A DNA stretch of 64,000 nt from Spirulina subsalsa PCC 9445 (GTDB lineage Bacteria > Cyanobacteriota > Cyanobacteriia > Cyanobacteriales > Spirulinaceae). Below, one piece after another: positions 36,749-45,531 of this stretch. The stretch's first letter is position 1; the number at the start of each line of letters is the position of its first letter. The notes under the pieces are model-generated. The model had not been told where the DNA came from, did no database searches, and was given only the letters and a program-made list of their open reading frames with translations. A program made the translations under genes and the position numbers. Location of the stretch: contig NZ_JH980292.1 of NCBI RefSeq assembly GCF_000314005.1, positions 2,063,725-2,127,724 of the forward strand, given 5' to 3'.

Positions 36749-37900
36749 TTGCAGACTACAGACACCCCCATCCATCATGTTTTTGTCTTTCTGGAAATTT
36801 TTGCCCAAGAAGGAGGAATTCAGTCTTATGTTAAAGATATTCTCGAAGCTTATCAAAATCTGACTGAGAAGCCAGATTGTCCTTATCAGGCTGATGTTTT
36901 GCTTCTGCGGGACTCGGCCGACAGTCAAAATCCCTTTTCTGGGGGGGATTTAACCTTTCACTATTTCCTCTCGGGTATGCCTTGGCTGGGGCGCTTACGT
37001 CTGGCAGCCGCGTTGCTGAAAACTTTACTCACCCAACGTCCTCACCATGTTTTCTGTGGTCATATTAATTTAGCGCCTCTGATTCATACTTTATGTAAAC
37101 CTTTGGGGATTCCCTATACTGTCCTGACCTATGGGAAGGAAGTGTGGGAGGTGTTGCCGGAATCGAAACGCTACGCATTACAGGCGGCGCAAGGGATTTG
37201 GACAATTAGCCGCTATAGCCGCGATCGCCTTTGTAAAGCTAATCAAATCCCGGAAAATCAGGTGCAGTTTTTGCCCTGTATTGTGGATGAAACCCAATTT
37301 ACCCCCGGAGAAAAACCCCCCAGCCTACTGGAAAAATACCACCTCACCGGATGCACTGTTTTAATGACCGTTGCCCGTTTGTGGTCGGGAGATCCCTATA
37401 AGGGGGTAGATGTCACGATTCGCGCCCTCCCAGCCATCCTCAAGGAGTTTCCAGAGGTGAAGTATCTCATCATTGGACGGGGGGATGATCAGCCCCGTCT
37501 GGCGCAACTGGCGCAGGATCTGGGCGTTGCAGAACGGGTGATTTTTGCGGGATTTGTGCCGACAGAAGATTTGAGCGCTCATTATCGGGTGGCGGATATT
37601 TATGTGATGCCTTCTCAAGAAGGTTTCGGAATTGTCTATTTAGAGGCGATGGTCAGCGGAATTCCGGTGATTTCCGGGGATAATGATGGTTCGGCGGATC
37701 CCCTACAAGATGGTCGGGTGGGGTGGCGTGTTCCTCATCGGGATGTGGACTCTGTGGCTCAAGCTTGTTTGGAGGTCTTGAGGAATCTTAATAATCCGGC
37801 TGAGTTGCGCTGTAAGGGTTCTTGGTTACGGGAACAGACTATTGCTAAGTTTAGTAAAGGGGCTTTGACCCAACAGTTAAAGGTGTTAATTGAACCATGA
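36749..37900 (+). CDS. Glycosyltransferase family 4 (GT-B fold)
   Basis: 383 residues. The N-terminal Rossmann half begins HHVFVFLEIFAQEGGIQSYV (the Gly-Gly acceptor loop); the C-terminal half has LIIGRGDDQPRLAQLA, the ADIYVMPSQEGFGIVYLEAM segment with the E-x7-E donor motif, and GIPVISGDNDGSADPL. It transfers a sugar from a nucleotide donor, probably to a polysaccharide or lipid. It starts at TTG 36749 with GAGGGAG upstream. A 4 bp overlap (ATGA) with the following Uma2 fragment suggests cotranscription. Confidence 0.92.
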   Translation: MQTTDTPIHHVFVFLEIFAQEGGIQSYVKDILEAYQNLTEKPDCPYQADVLLLRDSADSQNPFSGGDLTFHYFLSGMPWLGRLRLAAALLKTLLTQRPHHVFCGHINLAPLIHTLCKPLGIPYTVLTYGKEVWEVLPESKRYALQAAQGIWTISRYSRDRLCKANQIPENQVQFLPCIVDETQFTPGEKPPSLLEKYHLTGCTVLMTVARLWSGDPYKGVDVTIRALPAILKEFPEVKYLIIGRGDDQPRLAQLAQDLGVAERVIFAGFVPTEDLSAHYRVADIYVMPSQEGFGIVYLEAMVSGIPVISGDNDGSADPLQDGRVGWRVPHRDVDSVAQACLEVLRNLNNPAELRCKGSWLREQTIAKFSKGALTQQLKVLIEP

Positions 37901-38259
37901 GCATTGCTACCTCAGAACCCCCAGCAACACAACCCACGAAAGGAGAACAACGGGTTGTTTTTCGCTACATTTCTTGGGATGCCTATGTGCAGTTATTAGA
38001 AGTGTTGCCCCCATCCCGGGGGGCGCGTTTGACTTACGATCAGGGAGTTCTAGAGATTACGATGCCTTTGGAAGATCATGAGTTTTTTCGCTGCCTGATT
38101 GAACGATTTATTATTGTTTTGGAGGTGGATTGCAGTCCAACGTTTCCCCAAGTGCCGAAGGAGTGGTTGTATGATTTTTTGGTGATGGCGAAGGAGGATG
38201 AGATTGGGGCAATGCGGGCGTTAAGAGAACGTTGGCGTGCCTGTTGTGGGGAAAATTGA
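37897..38259 (+). pseudogene. Internally deleted Uma2-family gene
   Basis: The 120-residue frame starts like a complete Uma2 protein (VFRYISWDAYVQLLEVLPPS, RLTYDQGVLEITMPLEDHEF) but after FIIVLE jumps to VDCSPTFPQVPKEWLYDFL, which corresponds to the C-terminal part of this subfamily. Roughly 100 codons that carry the nuclease D/E-x-K residues are missing, in frame. An active nuclease is therefore unlikely. It ends exactly one base before the end of the convergent aldo/keto reductase gene. Confidence 0.7.
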
Positions 38260-39381
38260 TTATCCCCATAAACGACGGCGGGATGTGCCTTTTAACCGTT
38301 GATGACTGTCTCGCAAGAGGCGGGGGATGTCTAACTGTTCTGGACAACGGGGGAGACAGTCGCCGCAGTCGGTGCAGTGATTGGCGGTGCGTCCGGGGAA
38401 CCAGTGTCCGGCGTTGCCGAACATCCCATAACGATATTGTCCAAATTGGGTCATGTTGTAGGCGATCGCTAAATTGCGTAAGCGCAACACTTCGGGGATG
38501 GAAATCCTTTCAGGACAAGGCAAACAGGCGTAACATTGCCGACATAAATCTGTCCCTAATTGTTCTTCTAAGACTCGTTCTAACCGTTGTTGGATTTCCC
38601 GCAATTGTGCGGCATCCCCGGCGTTGAGTTGTAATACGAGGTCTAAATCTTGGGGTTGGGCAGCCCCTACACTTAGGGTCGTAATCCGAGGATCCCCTAG
38701 GAGGAATTGATAGTTAAAGACCATGGGAGAGAGGGGAGAACAAAGTTGTGTTAACTGTTCTGGGGGTTGGTACAGTTGCCCGCCTTTATCGAGGGGGGAG
38801 ATAATAAACACGCCTAAATCTTGTTCTTGGGCGAGGTCTAAAATGGGGGCGTTGCGTTGGAAAAAATAGTAGTAGTGGAGATTGACGAAGGAAAAGGCTT
38901 GGGTTGCGATCGCCTGTTGAATAAGCTCTAGAGGGCCATGAGTCGAAAAACCGACAAATTTAACCTTTCCGGCTCGTTGTGCGGCTTCTAGCACGTCTAA
39001 ACAGCCTTTGGGGGCGCAAATCCACTGTAGATGCTCCGGGGTATTGATCCCATGAATGGCTAAACCGTCTACATAGTCTACCTGTAAACGGGAGAGGGAT
39101 TGGTCTAACTGGGTTTGAAACTGTTTCGGGTCGGGGTGGGGGGGAATTTTGGTCGTGATGTAGAGTTGTTCTCGGGGCAGGGGGAGTCCAGTGTGTAGCG
39201 ATCGCCCTAAAAACACCTCACTTTGTCCATACCCTTGGGCTGTTTCGAGATGATTAATTCCCCCGGCAATAGCACGATGTAACGTTTGGTGGAACGGCTC
39301 AAAACCGGACAAACAACGCATTGTCCCCAAGGAAAAAACCGACAAAGGGAGTTCTGTTTTGCCGAAGCGCCGATAGTCCAT
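38260..39381 (-). CDS. Aldo/keto reductase with C-terminal 4Fe-4S motifs
   Basis: 373 residues: an aldo/keto-reductase TIM barrel (MDYRRFGKTELPLSVFSLGTM, GINHLETAQGYGQSE, VDYVDGLAIHG) followed by two Cys clusters, DLCRQCYACLPCPE and NHCTDCGDCLPRCPE, the ferredoxin-type tail found in this subfamily. It should couple a NAD(P)H- or flavin-independent carbonyl reduction to iron-sulfur electron transfer; the substrate is unknown. The bifunctional nuclease gene lies 23 bp upstream on the same strand. Confidence 0.92.
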   Translation of the reverse strand: MDYRRFGKTELPLSVFSLGTMRCLSGFEPFHQTLHRAIAGGINHLETAQGYGQSEVFLGRSLHTGLPLPREQLYITTKIPPHPDPKQFQTQLDQSLSRLQVDYVDGLAIHGINTPEHLQWICAPKGCLDVLEAAQRAGKVKFVGFSTHGPLELIQQAIATQAFSFVNLHYYYFFQRNAPILDLAQEQDLGVFIISPLDKGGQLYQPPEQLTQLCSPLSPMVFNYQFLLGDPRITTLSVGAAQPQDLDLVLQLNAGDAAQLREIQQRLERVLEEQLGTDLCRQCYACLPCPERISIPEVLRLRNLAIAYNMTQFGQYRYGMFGNAGHWFPGRTANHCTDCGDCLPRCPEQLDIPRLLRDSHQRLKGTSRRRLWG

Positions 39382-39404
39382 AATCGGTTTAGGAGAATAT
39401 CCTG

Positions 39405-39908
39405 TTAGGATTCACTACTTTGATGGCGATCGCGCTCAATAAAATCCTCCGGTCGTAAATTGGCGATAAAATTCCGAAAGGCTTCCCGTTCTTCCTCATC
39501 CGCATCCCGATCCACCGGGATAGAAGCATCGGCAATGACTTCCTCCATCACCCAGATCGGACTGCCCGTGCGGAGGGCTAAGGCGATCGCATCACTGGGA
39601 CGGCAATCTACCTCTCTCGTTTCCTCCCCCTTCGTCAGACACAACACCGCATAGAACGTATTATCTTGTAGGGAGTGAATCACCACTTTAGAAAGGGACA
39701 TCTCCCAAACATCCAGAATATTGCTTAACAGATCATGAGTTAAAGGGCGAGGTGGTCGTTGGTTTTCCAGCGCACCCATAATCGACTTAGCCTGTTCCTG
39801 TCCAATATAAATAGGCAAAGCACGCCGATCAGAACCGTCCTTGAGCAACACAATCGGACTACGGGTAACAGCATCTAAAGCAATGCCAGCAACTTTCATT
39901 TCAATCAT
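39405..39908 (-). CDS. Bifunctional nuclease family protein (DUF151)
   Basis: 167 residues of the BFN domain: MKVAGIALDAVTRSPIVLLKD, RALPIYIGQEQAKSI, PLTHDLLSNILD, VDCRPSDAIALALRTGSPIWV. Members related to plant BFN1-type proteins were reported with DNase/RNase activity. The C-terminal tail is Arg/Glu-rich. Probably cotranscribed with the aldo/keto reductase. The upstream gap to 40195 (287 bp) holds no gene. Confidence 0.9.
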   Translation of the reverse strand: MIEMKVAGIALDAVTRSPIVLLKDGSDRRALPIYIGQEQAKSIMGALENQRPPRPLTHDLLSNILDVWEMSLSKVVIHSLQDNTFYAVLCLTKGEETREVDCRPSDAIALALRTGSPIWVMEEVIADASIPVDRDADEEEREAFRNFIANLRPEDFIERDRHQSSES

Positions 39909-40195
39909 GGGCTTTTCATCTCTAAAATACAGTTCGTCTCAGAGTTGAACTCTAGGCGTAGGGTTGACCCCCCATTTAAACCCAGTTGTGACCGTAATAG
40001 CCAAAGTATAGCAGTCCTCCATAGCCTAAACCACTTTCTTCAACTTGGGGGATTGTGGCCGGAAATTGATAATTTATAATTAATAACTGTTGAACATGGT
40101 GCGTCAAGACTACAGTAGGGGTAACATGAATTTCCCCTACTCAACCCAAGTCATTAGGTTTGACCAACTGACTACTCCTTACGAATTACTTTCTG

Positions 40196-41278
40196 ATGGT
40201 CGAGTTTATTACATCCTCCTCTCCCGTCCTTGCTATCCTAGAAACTGCTCTCACTGAGATTGCTAGCACCCCCGAAGAACTAGAACAAGATGCCTCCGCC
40301 CTGAGCGGGGCCATTCAAATCCTAGGGCGACATAATTTATTGGCCTTACGAGTTCCCCAACGCTACGGGGGGCGGGAATTGGGGGATTTGGATTGGTTTT
40401 GTTATCAAGAGGCGATCGCAAAGTATTCCGGAACCCTCGCCTTTGTGCAAACCCAACAACAAACCGCCGCCGCCTTCCTAGCCGGAGGAGAAAATAACCC
40501 CTTAAAACAACAACATTTAGCCCAAATCAGCCAAGGGCATCTAGCACTAGGCGTAGGGTTTGCCCACTTACGCCGAGAAACCCCCCCCTTAAAAGCCATA
40601 CCCACCCAAAGCGGTTATCTCCTCACCGGACAGATTCCTTGGCTAACCGGAGTCAACATTTTCACCCAGGCCATCATTGCCGCCACCCTCCCCGACACCA
40701 CCATCCTCCTCACCATCATCCCCCTGCAAACCACCACCCAAACCACCGGAGGCTCTCTTACCCTCTCCCCTCCCTTAAACCTCGCCGCCATGTCCGGAAG
40801 CCACACCGTCCAAGCCGATTTACAGCAGTGGTTCGTCCCCCATAACCAAGTCATTAGTCATAAACCCGCCAACTGGTTAACTCAAAAAGACCAACAAGGC
40901 ATTCTCAACCCCACCCCCTTAATTTTAGGCTGTGCGCAAGCCGGATTAGCCATCCTTGAACAAGCCCGGCACAAACAAGACTCCCCCACCCTACATCACA
41001 CCCTACAAAAACTAACTCACAACGTCCTAGAGTGTCGCCAAACCATCCGAGAAGCCCAACAATGCGCCCATTATCCCCTCGAAGAGAAGTATAACCTCCG
41101 CGCCCGTGCCATCCACCTAGCCACCCGTTGCGCTCATGCAGCAGTGATTGTCTCCAGAGGAACAGCCAATCTCTCCACCCATCCCGCCCAAAGGATTTAT
41201 CGGGAAGCCCTAGTCTTCACCGTAACCGGACAAACAACAGCCATTTTAGACGCAACCTTACGCCAACTGATTAGCTGA
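40196..41278 (+). CDS. Acyl-CoA dehydrogenase-like flavoprotein
   Basis: 360 residues with the acyl-CoA dehydrogenase order: helical N-terminus (RVPQRYGGRELGDLDWF), central beta domain (LTGQIPWLTGVNIFTQAIIAA) and C-terminal helices (NLRARAIHLATRCAHAAVIVSRG). Several family members in cyanobacteria act outside fatty-acid beta-oxidation, which these organisms mostly lack, so the reaction is open. Weak ribosome binding site at ATG 40196. The C-terminal IYREALVFTVTGQT matches the usual flavin-proximal helix. Confidence 0.88.
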   Translation: MVEFITSSSPVLAILETALTEIASTPEELEQDASALSGAIQILGRHNLLALRVPQRYGGRELGDLDWFCYQEAIAKYSGTLAFVQTQQQTAAAFLAGGENNPLKQQHLAQISQGHLALGVGFAHLRRETPPLKAIPTQSGYLLTGQIPWLTGVNIFTQAIIAATLPDTTILLTIIPLQTTTQTTGGSLTLSPPLNLAAMSGSHTVQADLQQWFVPHNQVISHKPANWLTQKDQQGILNPTPLILGCAQAGLAILEQARHKQDSPTLHHTLQKLTHNVLECRQTIREAQQCAHYPLEEKYNLRARAIHLATRCAHAAVIVSRGTANLSTHPAQRIYREALVFTVTGQTTAILDATLRQLIS

Positions 41279-41371
41279 TAAAACCGGACGTTACAGAATA
41301 AGTATTCTTGTCCTAAAAGCTTGCTAGACTGAAAAAGACAATTCACCCCTCACCCAGAGGAGATAATTTCT

Positions 41372-42220
41372 ATGACCATTTCCTTGGATTGTGAGATTTT
41401 CTATCCCGACAGTGATGGTCAGCCCATGGCAGACAATACCTTACAATTTCGCTGGATTGTCTTGATTAAAGAAAACCTAGACCTGCTTTTTGCTGACCAG
41501 CCCGATGTTTTTGTAGCGGGTGATTTACTCTGGTATCCCGTAGAAGGCCACCCGGAAATCCGCGTCGCTCCCGATGCTCTCGTAGCATTTGGTCGCCCCA
41601 AAGGAGAGCGAGGGTCTTATAAACAGTGGGAAGAAGGGAATATTGCCCCGCAAGTGGTCTTTGAAATTCTATCTCCCGGCAATCGTTCAGGGGAAATGAG
41701 CAAAAAGCAGCAATTCTATGATGATTATGGGGTAGAAGAATATTATATTTACAACCCAGACCGGAACAATTTACAAGGATTTTGTCGTACAGAGGCAGGA
41801 TTGAGAGGGATTGAAGAAATCCAAAACTGGACAAGTCCCCGTCTAGGGATTCGGTTTGTTGTAACGGCGACCACATTGGAACTGTATCGTCCCGATGGGC
41901 GAGGATTCCTGAGCTTTTTGGAGTTGGAACAACGAGCGGAACAAGCTGACCAGAGGGCAGAACAAGAACGGCAACGAGCGGAATAGGAACGTCAACAAGC
42001 TCAACAAGAGCGCCAACGAGCGGAACAAGCTGACCAGAGGGCGGCACTGGAACGCCAACGAGCGGAACAAGCTGACCGAAGGGCAGAACAAGCTGACCGA
42101 AGGGCAGAACAAGCTGACCAACGGGCAGAACTGGAACGCCAACAAGCTGAACAGGAGCGCCAACGAGCCGAACGATTAGCGGCACAACTGAGAGCGTTAG
42201 GCATTGACCCGGAAAACTAA
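41372..42220 (+). pseudogene. Uma2-family nuclease copy 1, premature stop in coiled-coil tail
   Basis: The 204 residues up to TAG 41984-41986 contain the whole Uma2 domain (RVAPDALVAFG, VVFEILSPGNRSGEM, YYIYNPDRNNLQGF). The stop reads GCG GAA TAG GAA CGT where copies 2 and 3 have a Gln codon at equivalent repeats, and the frame stays open beyond it to TAA 42220 through a further 78 codons of RAEQADRRAEQ-type coiled coil ending LRALGIDPEN. So the copy is truncated by one nonsense change; the catalytic part may still fold. Tail repeats would multimerise the enzyme. Confidence 0.75.
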
Positions 42221-42303
42221 ACCCTAGATAATCAGTATTCTTGTCCTAAAGGTTTGCTAGACTAAAAAAGACGATTCACCCTCATCCAGAGGAGATAATT
42301 TCT

Positions 42304-43089
42304 ATGACCATTTCCTTGGATTGTGAGATTTTCTATCCCGACAGTGACGGTCAGCCTATGGCAGACAATACCCTACAATTTCGCTGGATTGTACTGATTA
42401 AAGAAAACTTAGACCTGCTCTTTGCTGACCAGCCCGATGTTTTTGTAGCCGGAGATTTACTCTGGTATCCCGTAGAAGGACACCCAGAAATCCGAGTCGC
42501 TCCCGATGCTCTCGTAGCATTTGGTCGCCCTAAAGGAGAGCGAGGGTCTTATAAACAGTGGGAAGAAGGGAATATTGCCCCGCAAGTGGTCTTTGAAATT
42601 CTCTCCCCCGGCAATCGTTCAGGGGAAATGAGCAAAAAGCAGCAATTCTATGATGATTATGGGGTAGAGGAATATTATATCTACAACCCAGACCGGAACA
42701 ATTTACAAGGATTTTGTCGTACAGAGGCAGGATTGAGAGGGATTGAAGAAATCCAAAACTGGACAAGTCCCCGTCTAGGGATTCGGTTTGTTGTAACGGC
42801 GACCACATTGGAACTGTATCGTCCCGATGGGCGAGGATTCCTGAGCTTTTTGGAGTTGGAACAACGAGCGGAACAAGCTGACCAGAGGGCTGAACTGGAA
42901 CGCCAACGGGCGGAACAAGCTGACCGAAGAGCCGAACAAGCTGACCAGAGGGCTGAACTGGAACGCCAACAAGCTGAACTCGAACGCCAACGAGCCGAAC
43001 AAGCTGACCAGCGTGCCGAACAAGCTGACCAACGAGCCGAGCGATTAGCGGCACAACTGAGAGCGTTAGGCATTGACCCTGAAAGCTAA
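42304..43089 (+). CDS. Uma2-family nuclease with coiled-coil tail, copy 2
   Basis: The 261-residue intact copy of the tandem pair. Nuclease part as in copy 1; after FLELEQRAEQADQRAELERQ the tail is a charged coiled coil of RAEQADRRAEQADQ units and ends LRALGIDPES. Starts at ATG 42304 after AGAGGAGATAATTTCT. Its stop overlaps the end of the convergent devA gene by four bases. Tail length differs from both other copies, as expected from slippage in the repeat. Confidence 0.9.
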   Translation: MTISLDCEIFYPDSDGQPMADNTLQFRWIVLIKENLDLLFADQPDVFVAGDLLWYPVEGHPEIRVAPDALVAFGRPKGERGSYKQWEEGNIAPQVVFEILSPGNRSGEMSKKQQFYDDYGVEEYYIYNPDRNNLQGFCRTEAGLRGIEEIQNWTSPRLGIRFVVTATTLELYRPDGRGFLSFLELEQRAEQADQRAELERQRAEQADRRAEQADQRAELERQQAELERQRAEQADQRAEQADQRAERLAAQLRALGIDPES

Positions 43090-43826
43090 CCCCCAGTGGA
43101 TAAGTATGTTTGATGATTGGTCACGGATATTTTAGGAGTTGGTGTGATCAATACTTGTTCTGTGAGGTGTCCGTCTTCCATTTCCACAATACGATCGGCT
43201 ACGTCCAAAATCCGGTCATCGTGGGTGACAAGCAGAATGCTACAGCCTTGTTCTTGCGCTAGTTTCTGCATTAATTCGACTACATCTCGGCCGGATTTAC
43301 TATCGAGGGAGGCGGTGGGTTCGTCGGCTAGGACTAATTTGGGGTGGCTGACTAAAGCACGAGCAATGGCGACTCGTTGTTTTTGACCTCCTGAAAGTTG
43401 GGCAGGATAGTAGTTAACATGATCTTCTAATCCGACGGCTTTTAAAATCTCAATGGAACGCTGTTTGGCTTCTTTTTCGCTGTAGGGATGGAGTTCAATG
43501 GACATCTGGACGTTTTGGCGGGCGGTGAGGGAATTCAGCAGGTTATGGGCTTGAAAAATATAGCCGATGTTGCGGCGAATTTTCACCATCTGGCGGCGGT
43601 TTGCGCCGACTAATTCTTGACCAAGGACTTTCAGACTTCCACTATGGGGCGATCGCAATCCTCCCATTAAGGTGAGTAATGTGGTTTTTCCAGAACCTGA
43701 GGGACCTTTCATAATCACGATTTCCCCGGAATAGAGGATTAAGTGAATATTAAACAGAATTTGTTTTTTCAGTGCGCCCTGACCAAAGAAAAAATCTAGA
43801 TTGTGGATTTCTATAATGGGCTTCAT
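43086..43826 (-). CDS. devA: ABC exporter ATPase DevA
   Basis: 246 residues of the MacB/LolD class: KGPSGSGKTTLLTLMGGLR, Q-loop IFQAHNLLN, signature LSGGQKQRVAIARAL and VLADEPTASLD, switch His in VTHDDRILDVADR. In heterocyst-forming strains DevBCA with TolC exports glycolipids; other cyanobacteria have paralogues for envelope material. It is normally contiguous with devC; here 550 bp and an opposite-strand gene lie between. Substrate unknown. Confidence 0.93.
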   Translation of the reverse strand: MKPIIEIHNLDFFFGQGALKKQILFNIHLILYSGEIVIMKGPSGSGKTTLLTLMGGLRSPHSGSLKVLGQELVGANRRQMVKIRRNIGYIFQAHNLLNSLTARQNVQMSIELHPYSEKEAKQRSIEILKAVGLEDHVNYYPAQLSGGQKQRVAIARALVSHPKLVLADEPTASLDSKSGRDVVELMQKLAQEQGCSILLVTHDDRILDVADRIVEMEDGHLTEQVLITPTPKISVTNHQTYLSTGG

Positions 43827-43938
43827 TAGTCTAGGAGAGTTAACTTACAGCAAAATAGTAGGATAATTGGATCGTTACGGGATCATGATCTTGAGCCAGG
43901 GGATATGTTAAACCGGGGGATAAAAGGACTCCAAAACG

Positions 43939-44322
43939 ATGAATTTATGGTTGCGCGGGATAAAAAAAAGCCGATGGGTTATTTTAGGATTTATCTTGGG
44001 AATTTCCGTATTTTTGCGGTTGACTATTCCCTCGTTCGCTCACAGTAGTTTAACTCAGTGCCATTATAAAAATCAACCCCTCTATGGCAAGGTCAAAATT
44101 GTTGAAAATTTCCCGGATTTTAAAATCAAAGTGGTTTCTAGTTTTCCCCAACTGAAAGTTCAGTGGGTGAACGCGTTTCCCAATCGTTGTGGACAATGGC
44201 AGTTTGTTGAGCATTTTCCAGATTTTACGGTGCAGTTTGTTGAACATTTTCCAGATTTTACGGTGCAGTTTGTTGAACATTTTTCGGGTGTTTCTGCTGT
44301 GTCAGGAGGGGGGAATTTGTGA
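43939..44322 (+). CDS. Secreted FPDF-repeat protein
   Basis: 127 residues with an N-terminal hydrophobic signal (about 12-33, ending SFAHS). The mature part is made of repeating strands such as KIVENFPDFKIKVVSSFPQ, NRCGQWQFVEHFPDF and TVQFVEHFPDFTVQFVEHF. This pattern (xxVxxFPDFxVxxV with a CGxWQFV centre) belongs to a widespread family of small exported beta-repeat proteins without known function. It sits on the plus strand between devA and devC, opposite to both. AAAGGACTCC lies upstream of ATG 43939. It may be an insertion into the operon. Confidence 0.8.
   Translation: MNLWLRGIKKSRWVILGFILGISVFLRLTIPSFAHSSLTQCHYKNQPLYGKVKIVENFPDFKIKVVSSFPQLKVQWVNAFPNRCGQWQFVEHFPDFTVQFVEHFPDFTVQFVEHFSGVSAVSGGGNL
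44200..44290 (+). repeat. 33-bp tandem coding repeat, 2.75 copies
   Basis: Two complete units (44200-44232, 44233-44265) and a partial third share CAGTTTGTTGA-CATTTTCCAGATTTTACGGTG with one A/G difference, encoding QFVEHFPDFTV. The near identity shows recent duplication inside the secreted protein. Confidence 0.9.
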
Positions 44323-44376
44323 CTTCCTCCCGACGCTTCTCTATAGGGCAAGCACTGGGCAACTGGGGCGGATTAG

Positions 44377-45528
44377 CTAAAAAATATCGGCGGGATCGGC
44401 TGCATCTAAACGTCGTACAGCAATCACTCCTGAACCAATACACATCACTAAGGTTAAGTTAAAAACTAAACTGGCTTTTTGTGCATCCATTTGCACGGGT
44501 AAGCTGGTTGAATCGGCTGTGACAGAATATAAGGCAGTGGAGAGTAAAAAACCCGGAATATAGCCCACAACGGCTAAGATAATGGCTTCTTGAAAGACAA
44601 CTTTCAGTAAATAAGAAGACTTGTAACCCATTGCTTTTAATGTGGCATATTCAGGCAAATGATCGGAAACGTCGGTATAGAGAATCTGGTAGACAATCAC
44701 CATACCAACAATAAACCCCATGCCTGCCCCAAGGGAGAAAATAAAACCAATGGCGGTGCTTTCTTGCCAGTAGGATTTTTCAAAATCAATGAATTCTTGA
44801 CGAGATAAGACTAAAACATCATTGGGAAGTTGCTCCCTTAAAACATTGATAATGGGCTGAGGATCTGTCCCCGGATGAATTTTAATCACCCCCACATCAA
44901 TGACACTGGGATCTCGTGTTTTGCTAAACATCCGAATAAAGTTTAAATCACTGGTGACAATGTTCCCATCTGCGCCAAAGGATGCCCCAAGGGGGAATAA
45001 TCCGCCAACGGTTAAGCGTCGCCCTACGGCTTCGGTGGTGACGGTTTTTCCTTGATTAAACCATTCCACCACCGGCCCAAATTCGGGGCGGGAACGTTCA
45101 TCAAATAACACGACATCAGAGAGTTTAATTTTATCTAAATTAGATTCAATAGCAGGAATTTTTAAAATGTTTTCATTGGGATTAATCCCAATGACCATGA
45201 TGGAGCGGGTGGCGTTAGTTTCAGGGTTTTTCCAGAGGGCAAAGTCTAAATATAAGGGATGCACAGAAGCGACTCCCTGAACGCCCAAGGCTTGATAAAT
45301 CCGACGTTTAGAAAAGCTAGCCATGGCGATGAGGGCGTTGGATTCGGGACTCATGAGAAAAATATCCCCTTCGAGTTGGTTATGTAGCACAACGGCACTG
45401 GCAAAGAGGGCATCTCTAAAACCAAACTGCATGAACATTAAAATATTGGCAAAACTAATGCCTGCTAGGGCGACGAGGAGGCGTACTTTTTCGTGGGTGA
45501 GTTGCAGCCAAGCGAGGGGAATTTTCAT
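44377..45528 (-). CDS. devC: ABC exporter permease DevC
   Basis: 383 residues: one N-terminal membrane helix (LLVALAGISFANILMFMQFGF), a large periplasmic domain, and three C-terminal helices with AIGFIFSLGAGMGFIVGMVIVYQ and the LPEYATLKAMGYKSSYLL motif. This is the DevC/MacB-type FtsX permease. It begins 3 bp after the devB stop, so devB-devC are translationally close. Confidence 0.94.
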   Translation of the reverse strand: MKIPLAWLQLTHEKVRLLVALAGISFANILMFMQFGFRDALFASAVVLHNQLEGDIFLMSPESNALIAMASFSKRRIYQALGVQGVASVHPLYLDFALWKNPETNATRSIMVIGINPNENILKIPAIESNLDKIKLSDVVLFDERSRPEFGPVVEWFNQGKTVTTEAVGRRLTVGGLFPLGASFGADGNIVTSDLNFIRMFSKTRDPSVIDVGVIKIHPGTDPQPIINVLREQLPNDVLVLSRQEFIDFEKSYWQESTAIGFIFSLGAGMGFIVGMVIVYQILYTDVSDHLPEYATLKAMGYKSSYLLKVVFQEAIILAVVGYIPGFLLSTALYSVTADSTSLPVQMDAQKASLVFNLTLVMCIGSGVIAVRRLDAADPADIF

Positions 45529-45531
45529 GGT

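Larger units (their letters stand above)
41301..43089 (+). repeat. Tandem duplication of an Uma2 gene with its promoter
   Basis: Unit A (about 41301-42220) and unit B (about 42234-43089) begin with the same leader AGTATTCTTGTCCTAAA, share the ribosome binding site AGAGGAGATAATTTCT before ATG, and are nearly identical over the nuclease part. They diverge by unequal numbers of GAACAAGCTGACC-type coiled-coil repeats at the 3' end. A third copy lies inverted at 51015-51674. Confidence 0.9.

Noticed and set aside
41466-42185. Long minus-strand frames opposite the Uma2 coiled-coil repeats
   Set aside because: They are antisense shadows of the charged repeat; composition is repetitive and they have no family match.
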